64,000 nt of DNA, taken from positions 210,123 to 274,122 of the forward strand of contig JBAMDO010000062.1 of assembly GCA_037074765.1 (NCBI GenBank), in the 5' to 3' direction. This stretch comes from Mansonella perstans. Lineage: Eukaryota > Nematoda > Chromadorea > Rhabditida > Onchocercidae. Of this stretch, positions 1 to 14,200 are shown in pieces. The first letter of the stretch is position 1. Each line of letters begins with the position of its first letter. The notes under the pieces were generated by a model. That model did not search any database, had not been told where the DNA came from, and saw nothing but the letters and a program-made list of their open reading frames with translations. Position numbers and translations under genes: made by a program.

Positions 1-51
1 TATGAAACCATTTTTATATTCAAAGAGCATGGAAAAGTTCTTTTTTTTCAG

Positions 52-3000
52 ATTAGGCAGCTGGAATCAGCTATAAATTTATTGAAAGACATCTGGCAAG
101 AACGATTGGTGCTATATGAAGAGAATTTGGATCTACAACAGTGGAAACAAGATGCGCATATCACGGATTCATGGTTAACGGAGAAGGAAGACATGTTGAA
201 GGAGGATTGGAGGAAGGTTGAAGATGTTGACGATGCAGATAATAAAATAAGGTTTGCTTTTGGTTCTTTTCTTTTTCCAAAATGTGCAAAATGCTTTTTC
301 CTAATTGAAAATTAACCGATTTCCTTCATGGTCGGAAAAATTTTTTGCAATTAAATCATTTTTACGAAGACGAATAATTTTTTTTCAGGAATTTTGATGA
401 TTTCCTGATCACATTAGAAGCTCAGGGTGAGAAGTTTGATTCATTGAAAAGGTTAACTCTTCTTGAGAAGGCTTATTCGAAACAGCGCAAGAAGGAATGT
501 GAAAGGTTGGTTAAATCTTCTTCCACTGCTAAAATTTAGAATGCTTTATGAAAAATTCTTAGAGTAGCTTTGATCTGGAACGCAGTGGTTAATTTTTTAC
601 TTGAAAAAGCTAATATATGCTTTTTTGATCTTATTTAATTTCGTTATCTAACATAGGAGGAATTTTCTTTTGCAGAATTCGGGCAGAGAAAGGAAAAAGT
701 GAATCACGAAAAGAAAATATTAAAACATTTGAAAAACAAAATAAACTGCAAGATCGTCGGAAGGAACGTGAAAGACGTATGACACAAGAAGTATCATTGA
801 TGAAACCAAGTCCGTCATGCACCGAAGAAGTGTGTGCATCGCATACTTTACCGCATCCTCGACGTGGAACCGAACCTGTTCCATGTATTGGGACAACCTC
901 TTCAGAATCAAAAGTATGTTGTGGGGTCATCTAATTATCTTTTCCATATTGTTCTATTTAGGTGAAATCTGAAGGAAATTCATTGTCGTTGATCGTAAAA
1001 TGGAATTTTGGTGCTTAGTGAAGGATAATTTAATATTTTTTATTTGAGGAAGTACCAGCTACCCCTACAAGACAAACAACTTTGAGCGTTTCGGAAGGTT
1101 CGTCAACAGAAACTGAAAGGATTCTGAAAACATCTGGATCTATGTTATCAATTGATGAAACCTCGACGATCCAAAGGATAGATTCAACTCGAAGAACTCC
1201 GAAGTTTACTACAAGACGATCGAATTCATTGAAAAAAATCAAAACACGAGAAGATTTTGGACCGATTGATATGCATGGATATTTGGATCGGAAGCAAGAT
1301 TTACAGGTGTGAAATCTTGGATTTTTTACTATATTCGCTATAGTTTCTGGTATCGAACTAGTAATTTTTCATTAACGGATCCCTCTTCTCCTTGTCACTT
1401 CGCAATAAATTGATTGTATGAATAAATTTGATATCCATTTTTTCCTTTAGCGGGAAGAAACTCAAATATTTTATAAATCAGTTTACTTTCTTTAAGCTTC
1501 TTCAGTTTTAATATATTTTTTCCAGAGTGGTGGAAAAAAAGCAACAATACGCACATGGAAAAGATATTATACAATTCTCTGTGGGCAACTTCTATGCTTT
1601 TTCAAAGATGAAGATTCTTTTTTGGAAAATTCGGCGGCTTCTGCACCGGTTAATATCCTGAACGCGGAATGTGACGCTTGTCCTGAATATATGAAAAAAA
1701 AGAATACCTTTAGGTTAATTTTTTTCTAATTCTTAATTTATTTAATTTTCTACCTTCTATTAGTAAGTAAAGTTTCAGCTTACTTTCACTTTAAGAGCCC
1801 GTGACATATTTTGGTTTGTGGTGGAGAAAACGAGATGGTCAAACGAATAATATAATGAATTTTCTTTAGAGTTGGATCCTATGCTAGAGTAGCATCTTCG
1901 AAAAAGAAAACTATGTTTTAGGCTGAAGATACAGGATGGATCGGAGTATCTATTTGCTTGTAATGATGATGACAAGATGTTGGAATGGGTGTTGAAAATA
2001 AGATTTCATGCGAATTTGGCACCGGCCCAGCAGCTTCGAAGCTTTGATAAGGTTTGTTTCAAATATAATATGTTGTGAAAGAGTGCGAATATAATTATAA
2101 AAAAAAAGGAATTGAAGTAGTTGAGCTTCAAAATCCAGTCAGTATACAATTTAATTTATTGGCAGTTGATAGAAATAATTTAGAACAGAATTCACAAGTT
2201 TTCAGTTATTCGGATTATGCAGCTACATTTCAAAATGCAAGAGAGGACCATTTAGATAATTTTTCACATCTGATAAAAAACGCTGTAGTTATTCACTTTA
2301 TCGCTTTACTTCAAAAATTAATTTAGCGGGTTTTTAGAATGAAAGCCCACCAATGTATTCACCACCACCACGACCTGGTGAAATGTTGCGACGCCACACT
2401 ACAGAATTAGTTTCATCAGTAGAAGTCAATGCTTTTTCATCACTTTCCTGTGAACCCAAATCATACGGAAAACCCGGCACCATAACTAGTAATCGTTGTA
2501 AGTTTTGCTCATATTTTTTGTTCTCATGATTATGATCTTTATGTTTATAAAGAACAAAATCTGACGCCTTATTTGATTACTGGTACTGTTAGGATTTCTT
2601 TCGAATATACCGAATCAAATAGGAATCATTTGCTTTATGAAAACCCACAGCACTAATTCACTAGTCCTTGATAATTTTCAAATTTATTAGAAATTTTTCA
2701 GTAAAAGCTATTTATTGGAGCTAATTTTACTGTTTCATCTTACTATTCCGTCTTTTTCTACACTTTTTTGTATTCTGACAATATTTTATTTGCGTACTTT
2801 GGTTTTACCTTAGCGTAATTTTAGTCCATGGTTGGCGTAAAGCAATGAGAGAGTAAATTAAAATCTCTTGTTTCATTTTTTTGCACCATTATCGTGATTC
2901 TGACCAACTTTCATTTTCGTTCAGTATCTTGTCATTTTGACATTTTTTTTTTGTTTTACAAGGTATTTGCATTTAAAATAGTCTAATTTAGATGATAATC

Positions 3001-4387
3001 TTTATATTTTCTATTTGGATAAAATTTGCCTTATATGTTATTTCTTCCCGGGTGAAAATAAAATTTGAGTGGGTCAAAGAAGGATACTATAAATATTAAC
3101 TGAAGAGCTCTAATAATTTACAATAGTTTGTCCTGGCTATTAGTTTTATAATCTTTTATAGCGCTTTCTAAAAGCAGTAACTCTTCTGATCACTTCAATA
3201 CCTTCATTTCATTTTCACAAGTATTGGTTGCAAACTGTTGATTTTTAGACGACGAAGAAATGAGGCAGGAACTTCAAAATCAAAATCAGCCTTATAAGTC
3301 GAAAACAAAAACAGTAACTTCAGTACAATGTGAAAATGGATTCGGAAATCTTGTTAGTATTGATTTTCTGCTTTTTTGAAAAGCTTTTTTAAAAATCTTT
3401 TTAAAAGATTTTATGTTGAAAAATCAGGTATAAATGGCAGAAAATCATATTATATCGCTCAGAAGTTTCGTCAGGAAAATTCGATTGCAAGTATAAGTAT
3501 CAAGCATGTGGACAAGATAGAAAGAGACAGTTTGGTACCCTTCCTATAGCATATTATTTAGCACTTTCATAGGCGAATCCAATTATTTAAGTGGATTCAT
3601 GTAGAGGTTTCACAATTGGAAAAAGGTTTATGGTGTACAATGTCAGCAAATAATTAATTTTTGACTAAAAAAAAGGATTTTTTAAATAGAAAGGTGCACT
3701 AATTGCTTGGTTCTTGTTCATAAACTCTTTGCATAATTCGTTTTTGGTCTCTAGCTTTTGGGAGTACCTTACTGACGAAATGATGCATATTTGTTTTTCA
3801 TTTCCGATTGAATTTAGGGCTTAAATTTTTTTTTTCGTTTTTTAGGATGGCCCTGAATTACAGTATCTAAATCGCGATAAGGAAATAAATGGTAACCAGG
3901 TGTTGGACTTGGATTCGATTTCTACGGCTTCATCAGTATCTCGTCGAAATATTGGGAATATAAAAGGTGCTGATAATGATTTTGTTTACTGGGTGGAAAG
4001 ACATTCCGATTTGTCAACACAGCCAACTGCTACGCCCACTCTTGCACCGCCCGATGACACTGATTCTGTCAAAAGTGTGTTTTCTTCAAACTTCACTATG
4101 TAGTTAATAATTTAGAAAAATATCTTGATAAAATTGAAATCTGTGATGCTCCATCTGCTCATCATCCAGCTATATCAGAAGCAGTGAAACTGAGTGACTG
4201 ACATACATGCATATATATTCATCTGATGTCAAATTCCTTTCATTTTTTCCCTTTATGTAGAAAATGATCGAATTTTCTTACATTTTATTTCGTTGAATTT
4301 ATACCAATAATTTGTATATTTTCAGAGCGTAAAACATTTTCATTCTTCAAGCGTAGTTCACGACATAAAGAAGGTAGCAACAAATGA
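52..4387 (+). CDS. Beta-spectrin C-terminal part (probably beta-heavy type), 5' end outside window
   Basis: Membrane-skeleton protein that cross-links actin with alpha-spectrin under the plasma membrane. Exons: 52-251, 389-505, 676-913, 1049-1306, 1526-1713, 1922-2051, 2338-2497, 3249-3352, 3475-3534, 3846-4074, 4326-4387. All junctions are phase-consistent and give 581 in-window codons. The first two exons hold the last triple-helical spectrin repeat (WLTEKEDMLKEDW, then FDDFLITLEAQGEKFDSLKR). A charged linker follows, then a PH domain encoded by 1526-2051 (WKRYYTILCGQLLCFFKDED, then EYLFACNDDDKMLEW). The tail is Ser/Pro-rich and ends in a basic stretch, KKRKTFSFFKRSSRHKEGSNK without its final residue. 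The spectrin-repeat plus PH order is diagnostic of beta-spectrins. Assignment to the beta-heavy (SMA-1/karst) rather than the UNC-70 branch is only an impression. The acceptor at 1048 (TTTGAG) and the 60-nt exon at 3475 are the weakest parts of the model. Confidence 0.85.
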
Positions 4388-4492
4388 AGAAATTAACGGA
4401 AATGTTTACAACAGTGTTTGATTCTTTTTCAAATTGTTTAATATTGTTAAAAATATTTTTAAAAGAATGTTATCAAAATGCATACCAAAAAA

Positions 4493-4498
4493 AATAAA
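4493..4498 (+). terminator. Polyadenylation signal AATAAA of the spectrin gene
   Basis: A canonical AATAAA lies about 105 nt after the spectrin stop codon, followed by AT-rich DNA. The position is typical for a nematode 3' UTR. The motif alone is weak evidence in DNA this AT-rich. Confidence 0.45.
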
Positions 4499-6591
4499 CG
4501 GATAACCAGGCATTCGCAACACCTGGCATTATCAAAATTTAAATGTTGTTATTTGCTTAGGGTTTCGATTTTTTATAAATACTTATCAATATAATTCGGA
4601 ACTATTCTAAGTTAGCTATCATTATTATGCTAAGATTACATCTTAGTTTCATTGTTTTTTTTTTTGAATCTATGTTTAACATAATGACAGTTTTTCATCT
4701 CTAGCTTAGTAATACTTACTTAAAACTTCGGAGACATTTTTTTCTCCTATTACTACTACTATATGCTCACTCATTGTCACTTTTAAATTGTAATGAAATT
4801 CCATAGGTGGAATTTTGCTTCTTGTTTTTACTTTCTTTCTATTTTAATTTTTTCTCCTTGTAAATCATTCCTTGTTTATACTATTACTGATATTTATTTC
4901 TTTTTTCTTCATAATATTCAATCGCCTTATTATCAAATATAAATTGATTTCCAATTATTTTGCCATCAGTTATTAGCATAGTAAAGTTGTTGCTTTCCAT
5001 AGTGGATGAAGTTTGGATTCATTAATTCATTAAGATGAATGAAAGTTCTTAAGACTCTAATTCTTAAATATTTAGGCTCTTATCAATGAATATATGATCC
5101 GTTGTTATTTTTTTTTAAAACTTATCCTATCTTTTGTTCACCTCTCAGTGACAAATGAAAACTATTACTTGTTTTTTTCTTTTTTTCTATTTTTTTGCTG
5201 TGGCAATGAATGATTGAAATTGATTAAGATATTATAATTCTCCGGAATGCAATAAAAGCTTCAGAACATATTTTTTCAAACGTTTAAATAAAAGTTTAAA
5301 TTATTGGATTGTTTCAGGATAAAATATTAAAATAACCTGCACAAGAAGCTTGAAACTTCTTTGAATCTTACATACTTTTCATCCATTGCAAAGTACTTGA
5401 AAGCAACTATAATAAAGAATGAAAAAATTTCAACTGCATTAAATTAATGAAAAAATTTCAATTGCATTAAATTTGAGAAATCAAAGTGTTAGAATATGCA
5501 AATTGGAATTGCTGATAAGGAATGCTCTAAAGTTGTTCGTCTTTGCCAAAATTACGCGCTAAATGACGATTAATGGGGGTCACGAGGTCACACTTCTCAT
5601 AGCACCATTGGTACGCATGATTACGTTAAAGACTTTCCAACTTACTTGAATCAATTCTTAATGCTTTCTTAAAAATTATAACATTCGTAGCTAAAGTGAC
5701 AAATAAGTTAAACATATTAACTTGTTCAAAACTTTGACACAGTGTTCAATCACTACATTTAATTTTCATTAAGTAATCGATCAAAAGCACATAGGCGATT
5801 AATTTTGACTTTTAAATTCTTTTTAGGGACAATTAAATTTGCTAGTGAAACTAGAAATAAAACAACTGTAATATTTAAATTTAATTATCGTTGGTTAAAT
5901 GAACTAATTCATTCATATTTCAAAGTCGAGTAATTAAAATACTAATTTAAGTCAAACTCTTATTTTTAAAATGGACTAAAGTCTGATCATCCCTTACTTA
6001 GTAAGCGTAAATGTATTGCAGTAAAAAATTTAATCTTCAAATTTCGGCAAGAATTTTTAGAATGTATAAAATAGAACGTTTTTTTATCTTACAAAATTGA
6101 TCTCAGAACATTAAGTATACATCAGTGCTGTTAAGCATCAGTAAAACTTTGATTTAATGAATATTTTATTAAATAATTAATAGCAATAAAATTCAATTTT
6201 GAATTAATTAAAACGATAATCTTAAGAGATGAATGTTCAGTCTTAAAAACTTATTTGAACTTTATTCATTAATTTAGAATTTAATTTCATTTATCCAATT
6301 ATTATTAATTACAGCAAGTTCTAGTTCTGAGATTTGATCCCAGGATTTTGATAACTACACTTTGAATTTGATAATCATACGAAATCTTAGTTCTTAAATC
6401 AATAAAACTATTGGACATCGTTTGCACAGTGTCTCTTTGCATTGAGCCGCTTTTTTAAGCTCCTGCAATGATAGCGTTTCACGTTTTGCTGTTGGCGGAG
6501 TTACTTACGTGAAGGTTGCTGTTGACAGGATTACGTGGCTACGTACTAAAATAATAGTTATTTTAGTTTATTTTCGATTTCACTGTAAACA
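4499..6591. other. Intergenic, spectrin to CDC73
   Basis: No gene seen on either strand. The DNA is very AT-rich, with T-runs near 4650 and 5110-5190. A 28-bp tandem duplication occupies 5419-5474 (unit begins ATGAAAAAATTTCAACTGC, second copy with one change). The last 170 bases (about 6420-6590) have higher base complexity and presumably hold the CDC73 promoter and 5' UTR; no specific site was identified. Confidence 0.6.
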
Positions 6592-9500
6592 ATGGCTGAT
6601 CCATTGAAATTGCTTCATGAATATGCTGTTGGCCGACGTACTATGCGGGAAATCAAAAATGTTCGTTTCTTTCTGTCGAATTGTTGTTGTCATTGTCGTT
6701 AGTTTGTCAATTGACGAAAGTTTTTTTAAATTATTTAATTCCAATATTCAATAAGAGACAGGACACGAAGATTTGTATACCATAATGGTAGTAATGATTT
6801 GATTTTTTTTTTGAACAAGCTTAGATATATGATTATATTACCGATTTTAGGGAAATCAGCGTTATTATGTATTTGGTGATGCAGCATATCGACGTGACGT
6901 AAAGACAAACTTGATGGTATATGGCAGACAGAATGAATATTATACGTTGGAATCATTACTGTTACTATGGGAAAACCGGGAAATGCAGCATACTGCTTAT
7001 GTCAAAGATGCTTCTGGCAAAGGAATACAGTGTGTCACTAGACCTGATAGGTATGTTTGTTACATATATCTCGGCCTATGAGCAGATAAATATGTTTTTC
7101 TGCATTATTTAGTTTTGAACTAAGAATGGGAAGAATAAAAATCATTTTTTTATTCAGTTTAGATGTGAATTCTGTGATCAAATTTTCTTACTGTTGCATA
7201 TTATATTTCTGAATTTTTTCCAGGCTGTTCTTATTACTCATCTCTTTTCAAGATTTTCAATTTTTTATTGTTTAATCGTATCTGTTTTTTACTACTAAAC
7301 AATCTTGAAGTTTTTGTATGAATTTTGCAAAATTCCCTCATATTTCCCTTTGAGAAATATCTCTAAACTTTAAATTGAATTTTTTAAATTATTTTGGTGA
7401 AAATTCATTCTCTAGCTAGAGTAATTATTAAATTCACTGGTGGTTGTAGATTTTAATCCGTTGAAATTTTATGTTTTTAAATCCAGACGTGAACTTCTGG
7501 CATATCTCAAAGGTGAACGTGAACAACCACCACAAACGGTGGACTTGCTGGCACCTATTCCAGCACCAATTCCTGTTTCTCGACTTATTGATCAAAATGA
7601 ACCAGAAGTGAAAAAGACTCGTTATGACGGTGAAGAAAATCGGTTGGTATTATTTGAATATTCACTTTACAAATACACGAATTTACGATGTGTAGTTTAT
7701 GTAATATAAAGCAAATTAAAATTATCGACTATTTAAAATTTGTCTAGTCCTTTCATTTTTGTCAGGAAATACATTTCCAGACAACGAATACAGAATCTGT
7801 TGAAAGTAACGGAAGGTACCAAAAGTGATGATGTGGAAGGGGTAAGAGATCTCAGTGACAAACTTACAGCTGATAAAATCGCTGCTTTGAAAAACAAGCG
7901 GAAGAAAAACATGGCAAGAAATACAATCAAGTCCGTTGACGACAGGTAAATTTATTAAATCCTTTGCCATTTGAGAGTTTTTTTTGTGAATTTGATAACT
8001 TCTTAAATTTATTAATCTTAAAGTTCCAGTGGTAATTTAATCGTTTCCTGTTTTATACTTTATTAAGTATTTCAAGTGTATTGTTAATTTTGCGTCTTGG
8101 ATGAAATTCCTAGACTATCATCTGCAGATTTACCTTCTCCAACTTAGAAATGATTCAGATTTGGTGCGCCGATGGATTTAGACGTTCCCGATGTAAGTGA
8201 AGATGCTCTAGATCGTGAATTGAAAGGCAAGGAACGGGTGTGGAGGAATCGAACAAGCGTCATGGAAGCAGCATCAAAAGAGTTCACTTCAATTCTCTCT
8301 ATTTTGCATAGTTTTAAAGTATGTGGATCTAACCTATATTTTTTTCTCGCCTTTATTTATGCTAAAGGATTTTTTGGTTATTGTTATCTTGCATATTTTC
8401 ACCACAAATTTCAAGCTGCGAGAAGAGGCAGCACAACGTCAGAAGTCGGCAGCACCTCCGCTAAGAACAGCGGTGAATGATCGGACTAAAACACAACCTG
8501 CTGGTTATTCACGCTATGACCAGGAAAAATTCAACAAAGACCAAACTGCTGGTTTCAAAATTGAAACTGGACTCACTTTCCAAGGTTTTTATTGGAATCT
8601 TTTAGATTTAATTTTAGCTATGTTTTTTTGAGGATGTAACTGCGACAAACCATAGTTTGAAAGGAAATTCACTTGAGGTTTCAAGTCATTAATTTGAGAT
8701 GTGTCTCTGTTTCTAGGAACATCGATAATGTCTGCTTCGGGAGCGAAACCAATGGTGGTTGAGTCGTCTACACCAGCGAAAGCGCTGACACATAATGCAG
8801 ATAATGGTAATCAGCGACTTCAGAAGCGGCAGTCACGGACACCAATTATAATCATTCCAGCAGCTGGTACCTCCCTGATTACCATGTTTAATGTTCGCGA
8901 TATATTACAGGTTTAATTTTGATTTACAAGTGGAACGCTAGAGCTCTTATTATAGTTTAATAGCAAATTTATTTTACTGATCATCTAAACATCATTTTTA
9001 CTTGTGTAAAATACTTTCCGTAACTTTCTATTAAAGAACAAGAAATTTTGATTGCTTTTTCTTTTTTAATGCAGGATATGCGTTTTATTACTACTGAAGA
9101 GCGAAAAGCTACCTGTCGAAGGGAAAATGAAATCTTGATACAGAGGCTAAAGCATGACGGCGTTACAGTTCCATACAGAGTTGTTGAAAATCCTTTGAAG
9201 TTTGGTGACGATGAATGGAGTCGCGTTGTTGCTGTTTTTGTTCAGGTACTTTTGCAGATGAGCTTTGATTTTGCGGATAGAATTCAAGCATAGGATATTT
9301 TTTCCTACTTCACTTAATTCTCAGTTTATTCTTTTGAATTAGAAGTTAAAAGCTGCAGATCCTTTAGTCATTAAGAGCTGGCAGATCATACTGAGTATTT
9401 TATTTGGCATACTCATAAGCAGAATTTATCACACTGAACGGATGTGGAAGAAATTCCTATTGAAAAAAAAAAAAAAAAAAAAAAAAAACTGTTTAACAGG

Positions 9501-9755
9501 AAATTATTACAGGGACCGGCATGGCAGTTCAAAGGCTGGAGGTGGGGTGGTAATCCTACGGATATATTTGCAAATGTAGCAGCTTTTCATTTAATGTATG
9601 ATGATCAGAAAATGGATAATAATGTAGCTAAATGGAGTGTCAATGTCCTAAAGTTATCACGAACAAAGCGACATTTAGATCGTGCAATATTGGCTCGTTT
9701 TTGGGAATCACTTGATCGATATATCATCAAAAATAAACCTCACCTTAGGTATTAG
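6592..9755 (+). CDS. cdc-73: CDC73 / parafibromin, PAF1 complex subunit
   Basis: Nuclear subunit of the PAF1 complex, which rides with RNA polymerase II during elongation and promotes histone H2B ubiquitylation. Nine exons: 6592-6660, 6851-7050, 7487-7642, 7766-7945, 8159-8318, 8416-8584, 8717-8910, 9075-9245, 9513-9755. They join in frame to 513 aa, against 531 in the human protein. The start [20 protein letters not shown] matches the family N-terminus. Conserved blocks follow in order: [52 protein letters not shown]. The C-terminal Ras-like domain carries [48 protein letters not shown] and [19 protein letters not shown]. Exon 6 to exon 7 matches the family's less conserved middle. No truncation is visible. 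Confidence 0.96.
9463..9488 (+). repeat. 26-nt poly-A tract just upstream of the last CDC73 splice acceptor
   Basis: An uninterrupted A run ends 24 nt before the acceptor of the final CDC73 exon, in the place where a pyrimidine tract is normal. Seen directly in the sequence; any length polymorphism is unknown. Confidence 0.9.
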
Positions 9756-11216
9756 GTGCTTAGGTACTTTGTTAGTGACAATTGTTACTGTGATACTGTT
9801 ATTTACAATCATTTTATTTCTACTCAGAGCAAGAATTTCAAAAATCTGGAAGAGACTCACATTTTTCGAAATTTCATTTTATCTCAAAGTGTTAAATTGA
9901 ATTTTTCCAAAGTCGGATCGGCTCAGGATTTTTTTTCGACGTCTTTAAACTTCATGTTAAAAATTAGTCTTTCTCTCGAGGAACAAATGTTATTAATGAT
10001 TGATGGTTTTCATTTTTTTTTTTTTTTTGGAACATTGTAAATATGTTGCTGCTTGCCAACTTTTGTTTGAAGATGACATTGTGTCAAATGGATTTATAAA
10101 TCATTACAAAACGGTTAGGCGATTTTCGATATTTCCAGACAACCGATTAGGATTTCTTAAACCGAATCAATTTAAAATATCGAAAACTAAAAAGCTAATA
10201 GCAAGATAAAAGAGCCAGGTTTTCAAGCCAAATCAGTTACAATGATTTCTCTGTTCAAGCTGCTGTTTTGGTATAGATTCCGAAATTGTTCTATAGATAT
10301 ATTTTTATATAGTGATACAGTCAAAGAGCTAAGAGTAAGTAGTAATTTGCTTTAGCTGAGAGTAAGTAATAATTTGCAATAAATTCCAATAGTTGTGGAA
10401 TTTATTGTGACATAAAGTGTTCATAATTTTATTTTGTGTTTGTACTTCTTTTTTTTTGTAATGTAGCATATTTACAATTCTGATGAATGAAATCAGTAGG
10501 AAGTGCATTTTTTGGTTCTAACTGTCGCGGAACAGCAAAAAAAAGTTTTTCCATTACATTCCAAATTTTAGCGTCTGGAGAGAAGTCATTTCAAGAATAG
10601 AGGAGTTAGTGTTTGATTTTTTAAATTGATGAAGTAAAAAATGCTAATAATAAAAAAAAAAAAACATATATGATTAATTCCAAGCCAAGAAATGGAAAGC
10701 ACAGAATTTGCTAAATATAGATGAGACAAATTTTCAAAAGAAAACAAAAAGAATTTACTGAAAAAGTAGTAATTCTCCCTTATTGGAGGCAAATAAATTA
10801 GAAGTAAGCTAAGTTAGAACAAGTGATTGGTCTACTATGCCAGTAAAGTATGATTTCATTGTAATTTGCTAAGATCAGATATATCACAAGCAATAAAGTA
10901 TTTTTGCTGTTTTGTGAATAAAAGAAATGTTTATGAGGAGGCTTGAGATAAACTTTATGAAATAAATGATCACACGAATAAATTGGTAAAGCGAAAAGTT
11001 TCAAGGTAAAAAAATATAGCACAATCGTAGATATTTTCCAGCTTGTATGTATCTTCTTTTTTTTTGTATGATACTGGAAAAGGATAATATGAATTAATTT
11101 ATTTCTATTTAACTTTGAAACATTTTAATAGAGAAATGCAAAAATGGTACAGCTATCCGATAGCCATATCATTAGTTTTTTGAAGAAATTCTTTTAAATC
11201 TTACCTCTCTGTATAG
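9756..11216. other. Intergenic, CDC73 to KIDINS220-like gene
   Basis: No supported gene. AT-rich DNA with A/T homopolymers near 10012-10028, 10450 and 10650. The 3' UTR of CDC73 and the promoter of the next gene must lie here, but no clear core element was found. Confidence 0.6.
11205..11216 (+). promoter_or_regulatory. Candidate spliced-leader acceptor directly before the KIDINS220-like ATG
   Basis: A pyrimidine-rich stretch ending CTCTCTGTATAG abuts the ATG at 11217. In nematodes an AG immediately before the start codon usually marks either SL trans-splicing or a 5' UTR intron. The sequence cannot separate the two. Confidence 0.4.
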
Positions 11217-14200
11217 ATGGCTGCTGATGCAAAACCTGAAGAATTGTTTGCATTACTGGAAAATGGTCAACTTCGAAGCGTTAATGTTGCAAAACATGAT
11301 CTAATTAACCTAAGAAATGGGGTATATATTTATGCTTTTGTTTTTTGTATCTTTTAGAAAGCAATCATTCATAGCATTCAGATGCAATAACAATAATGTT
11401 AATAATGTCTTTGGATGAAAAATAAAGCCTTTTTTTTTTAGCAGTAGTATCTTCAATATTTCACCACTAATGAAAAATATATGAATTTCTACTGAACTAA
11501 AATAAATTGCTGTATTATTGCAGGACAATGAAAATGTTTTGATAGTTGCAGCCAGAACTGGACAAGTAGATATTGTACGAGATTTCATCAGTGATTTCGA
11601 TTTAGAAGAGACAGATGCTGTTTGTCTTTTGGAATATTATCTTAATTTTCAGAAAAATTAAAGAAAATAATTTTAAAAAATCAAAAGAATAGATGAATTG
11701 AAGGTAAAATTAAATTATTTAACAATCAAAATTCATAAATTTTGTTTGTTAAATAAAAATTCTCATATGTATTGCTTTTTAACGACACTATTGAATGTAT
11801 AAAATCATGCGAATTTTATAAATATTTTTACGGAATTACACTTATTGTGCATTTTTCCGGGTTCGGCATCTTTTTAGATTTATGATTTAGTTTTTAAGGA
11901 TGGTTGGACTGCTCTACTTGATGCATCTTATATGGGACATGAAGAAATTGTGAAAATTTTATTGGAAGCTGGAGCAGCTGTTGACTTTCCCGATATGGTA
12001 TGGTACGATTAGTCGAAGTTCTCTAAAACTTAAATTTTCTCATGAAATTCAGAAAATTGATAATATGAATTAAGTTAAAAATAGTATTCAAGCAAAAATG
12101 ATGAATTTCTTGTATTGTAGCTGGGTTGGAGTCCACTGATGTGGACTGTATACAGGAATCATTATGCATGTGCACAATTGCTAATCCAGTTCAAGGCTCA
12201 TATTAACCTTATTGATGAAGAAGATAGTTTAACACCACTTATTGTTGCCGCTGGACGTGGTTATGTAAATTTTGTAGAATTACTCATTAGTGCTGGTGCA
12301 GAGGTGAGTTTTTATGTAAAAATTTTTTTTTTTAAAAAATTGATTGGAAACTTTTTTTTTGATGGATTTTTTGTTTGATTCTGACTGATAGATTTTTCAG
12401 GTGAATGCTTGCGATAAATTCGGAAGTACAGCTTTAATTTGGGCTGCAAGGCGAGGTTACAAACCTATAATTGAGTTATTGCTGAATGCTGGAGCAGAAT
12501 TAGATGCTGTTGGGATGGTATTTAGTTTCAGTTTTGAAATATAACAAAATTTAAAGGAATGATTCCACTTTACATTTTAAAAAGTGTATGCTATTATTTG
12601 CAGTATGGGTCAACCGCTTTAATGATGGCCACGCGAGGTAATTTTATAGGTGTTGTTAAATTGTTATTGTTAAGGGAGCCAAACATCAACACTGTCGATC
12701 AGGTTTATATTCTGTTTTTTTTTCTTTTTTTTTTGAAAAAATTTTTTTGGTGACAGCATTGTCAAATCTGTTGCAACTTGCTTCCTGGTATGGCCCTAAA
12801 TTTTTATGGTGAATTCAAATTCGATTGATTTTGTATGAATCTTCATTTTGCAGAATGGACTTTCACCACTTGCTATCGCAGCACGTGAAGGTTATGTAGA
12901 AATTGCTTCAATGTTTATCGAGCGTGGGGCATATGTAAATGCGGTGGACAGGGTACAGTTAAATTTTTTGGTGTTCATTTTTTCTGCAACTTTAATTTTT
13001 CCTTGTTTCAAGTTTTTTCGAAAAAATTTCTTTTTGTAGTTTGGAAATTCAATTTTGGCAAGTGCTGTACGATCAGGAAATGTGGAAATAGTGAAAATGA
13101 TTCTTGAAAAACATGCCGATGTTAATGCGAGAGATTCCGTATGTTGATATTTTTGTTTACTTACTTATTTGTACATGCTCATTTTTATAAATTTAAATGG
13201 TTCTTGAAAATTACTGATTTCAAGGGATTTTAGTCTTTATCGTGAGTTCAGAGCATCCATTTGAAAAAGCGGGATTTTCAGGAGAATAGAACAGCTCTTC
13301 ATTTGGCTATCGACAAGTCATTTATGGATATTGCAGTTGCTTTGTTGGAAAAGAAGCCGAACTTGGAAATAAGAAACAAGGTTTCTTTGGAAGTATTCAT
13401 AATTTAGCAGCTGTAAAAATACAGTAGTTTTTCAACTATTATCTTTTAAATGTTTAGCAGATTGATATTTCACTTCTGTGAAAGAAGGTTGTTCATTTTA
13501 ACTGCCGACCATTTCTTGAAGAAGCGCTGGAAATGCTATTCTCTGTTCAGATGTGAGAAATTAATTACTGCATTGTTCCGAACAATTACCGAATTGTCAT
13601 ATCATGATTTCTATTGACACCTATATGCATCATTTTCTTACTAAAGTTGTTTGTCTTCATATGTGTTGATGGTGAATCACTTAACGAAGGCTACTTATTT
13701 TTATTTAAGTCATGATGAGATTACCTCAGCATTTAACAACTCTTTTTAATTAATCAATTCCATTAAATTCCACCTTTTCATCAAATTCTGCAAATTGTTC
13801 CACTCATAAAACTTCGTTTGTTAATCTTTTTTGCAGGACGGTGATACGCCATTGTTGCGTGCTGTAAAAAATCGGCATGTCGGTTTCTGTCAGTTACTAG
13901 TAAATTCGGGTGCAAAAATCTCGGCAGTAGATAATGGCGGTGATAATGCGTTACATGTGGCATTACGAGCAAGATCACGAAAAATTACGCAATCTCTCCT
14001 GCTGAATCCCTCGGATTCACGCTTGTTGTATAGACCAAACAAACTTGGTCAGACACCATATTCAATTGATCAGGAAAATCCACAGCCAATTATCCCCTTA
14101 ATTTATGGTTCACTGGATGCCGAAGTGCAAGTGGATGCTATGCTTGGTTACGATATTTACAGCAATGTATTGGCTGATATTGTATGCGAACCAAATCTAA

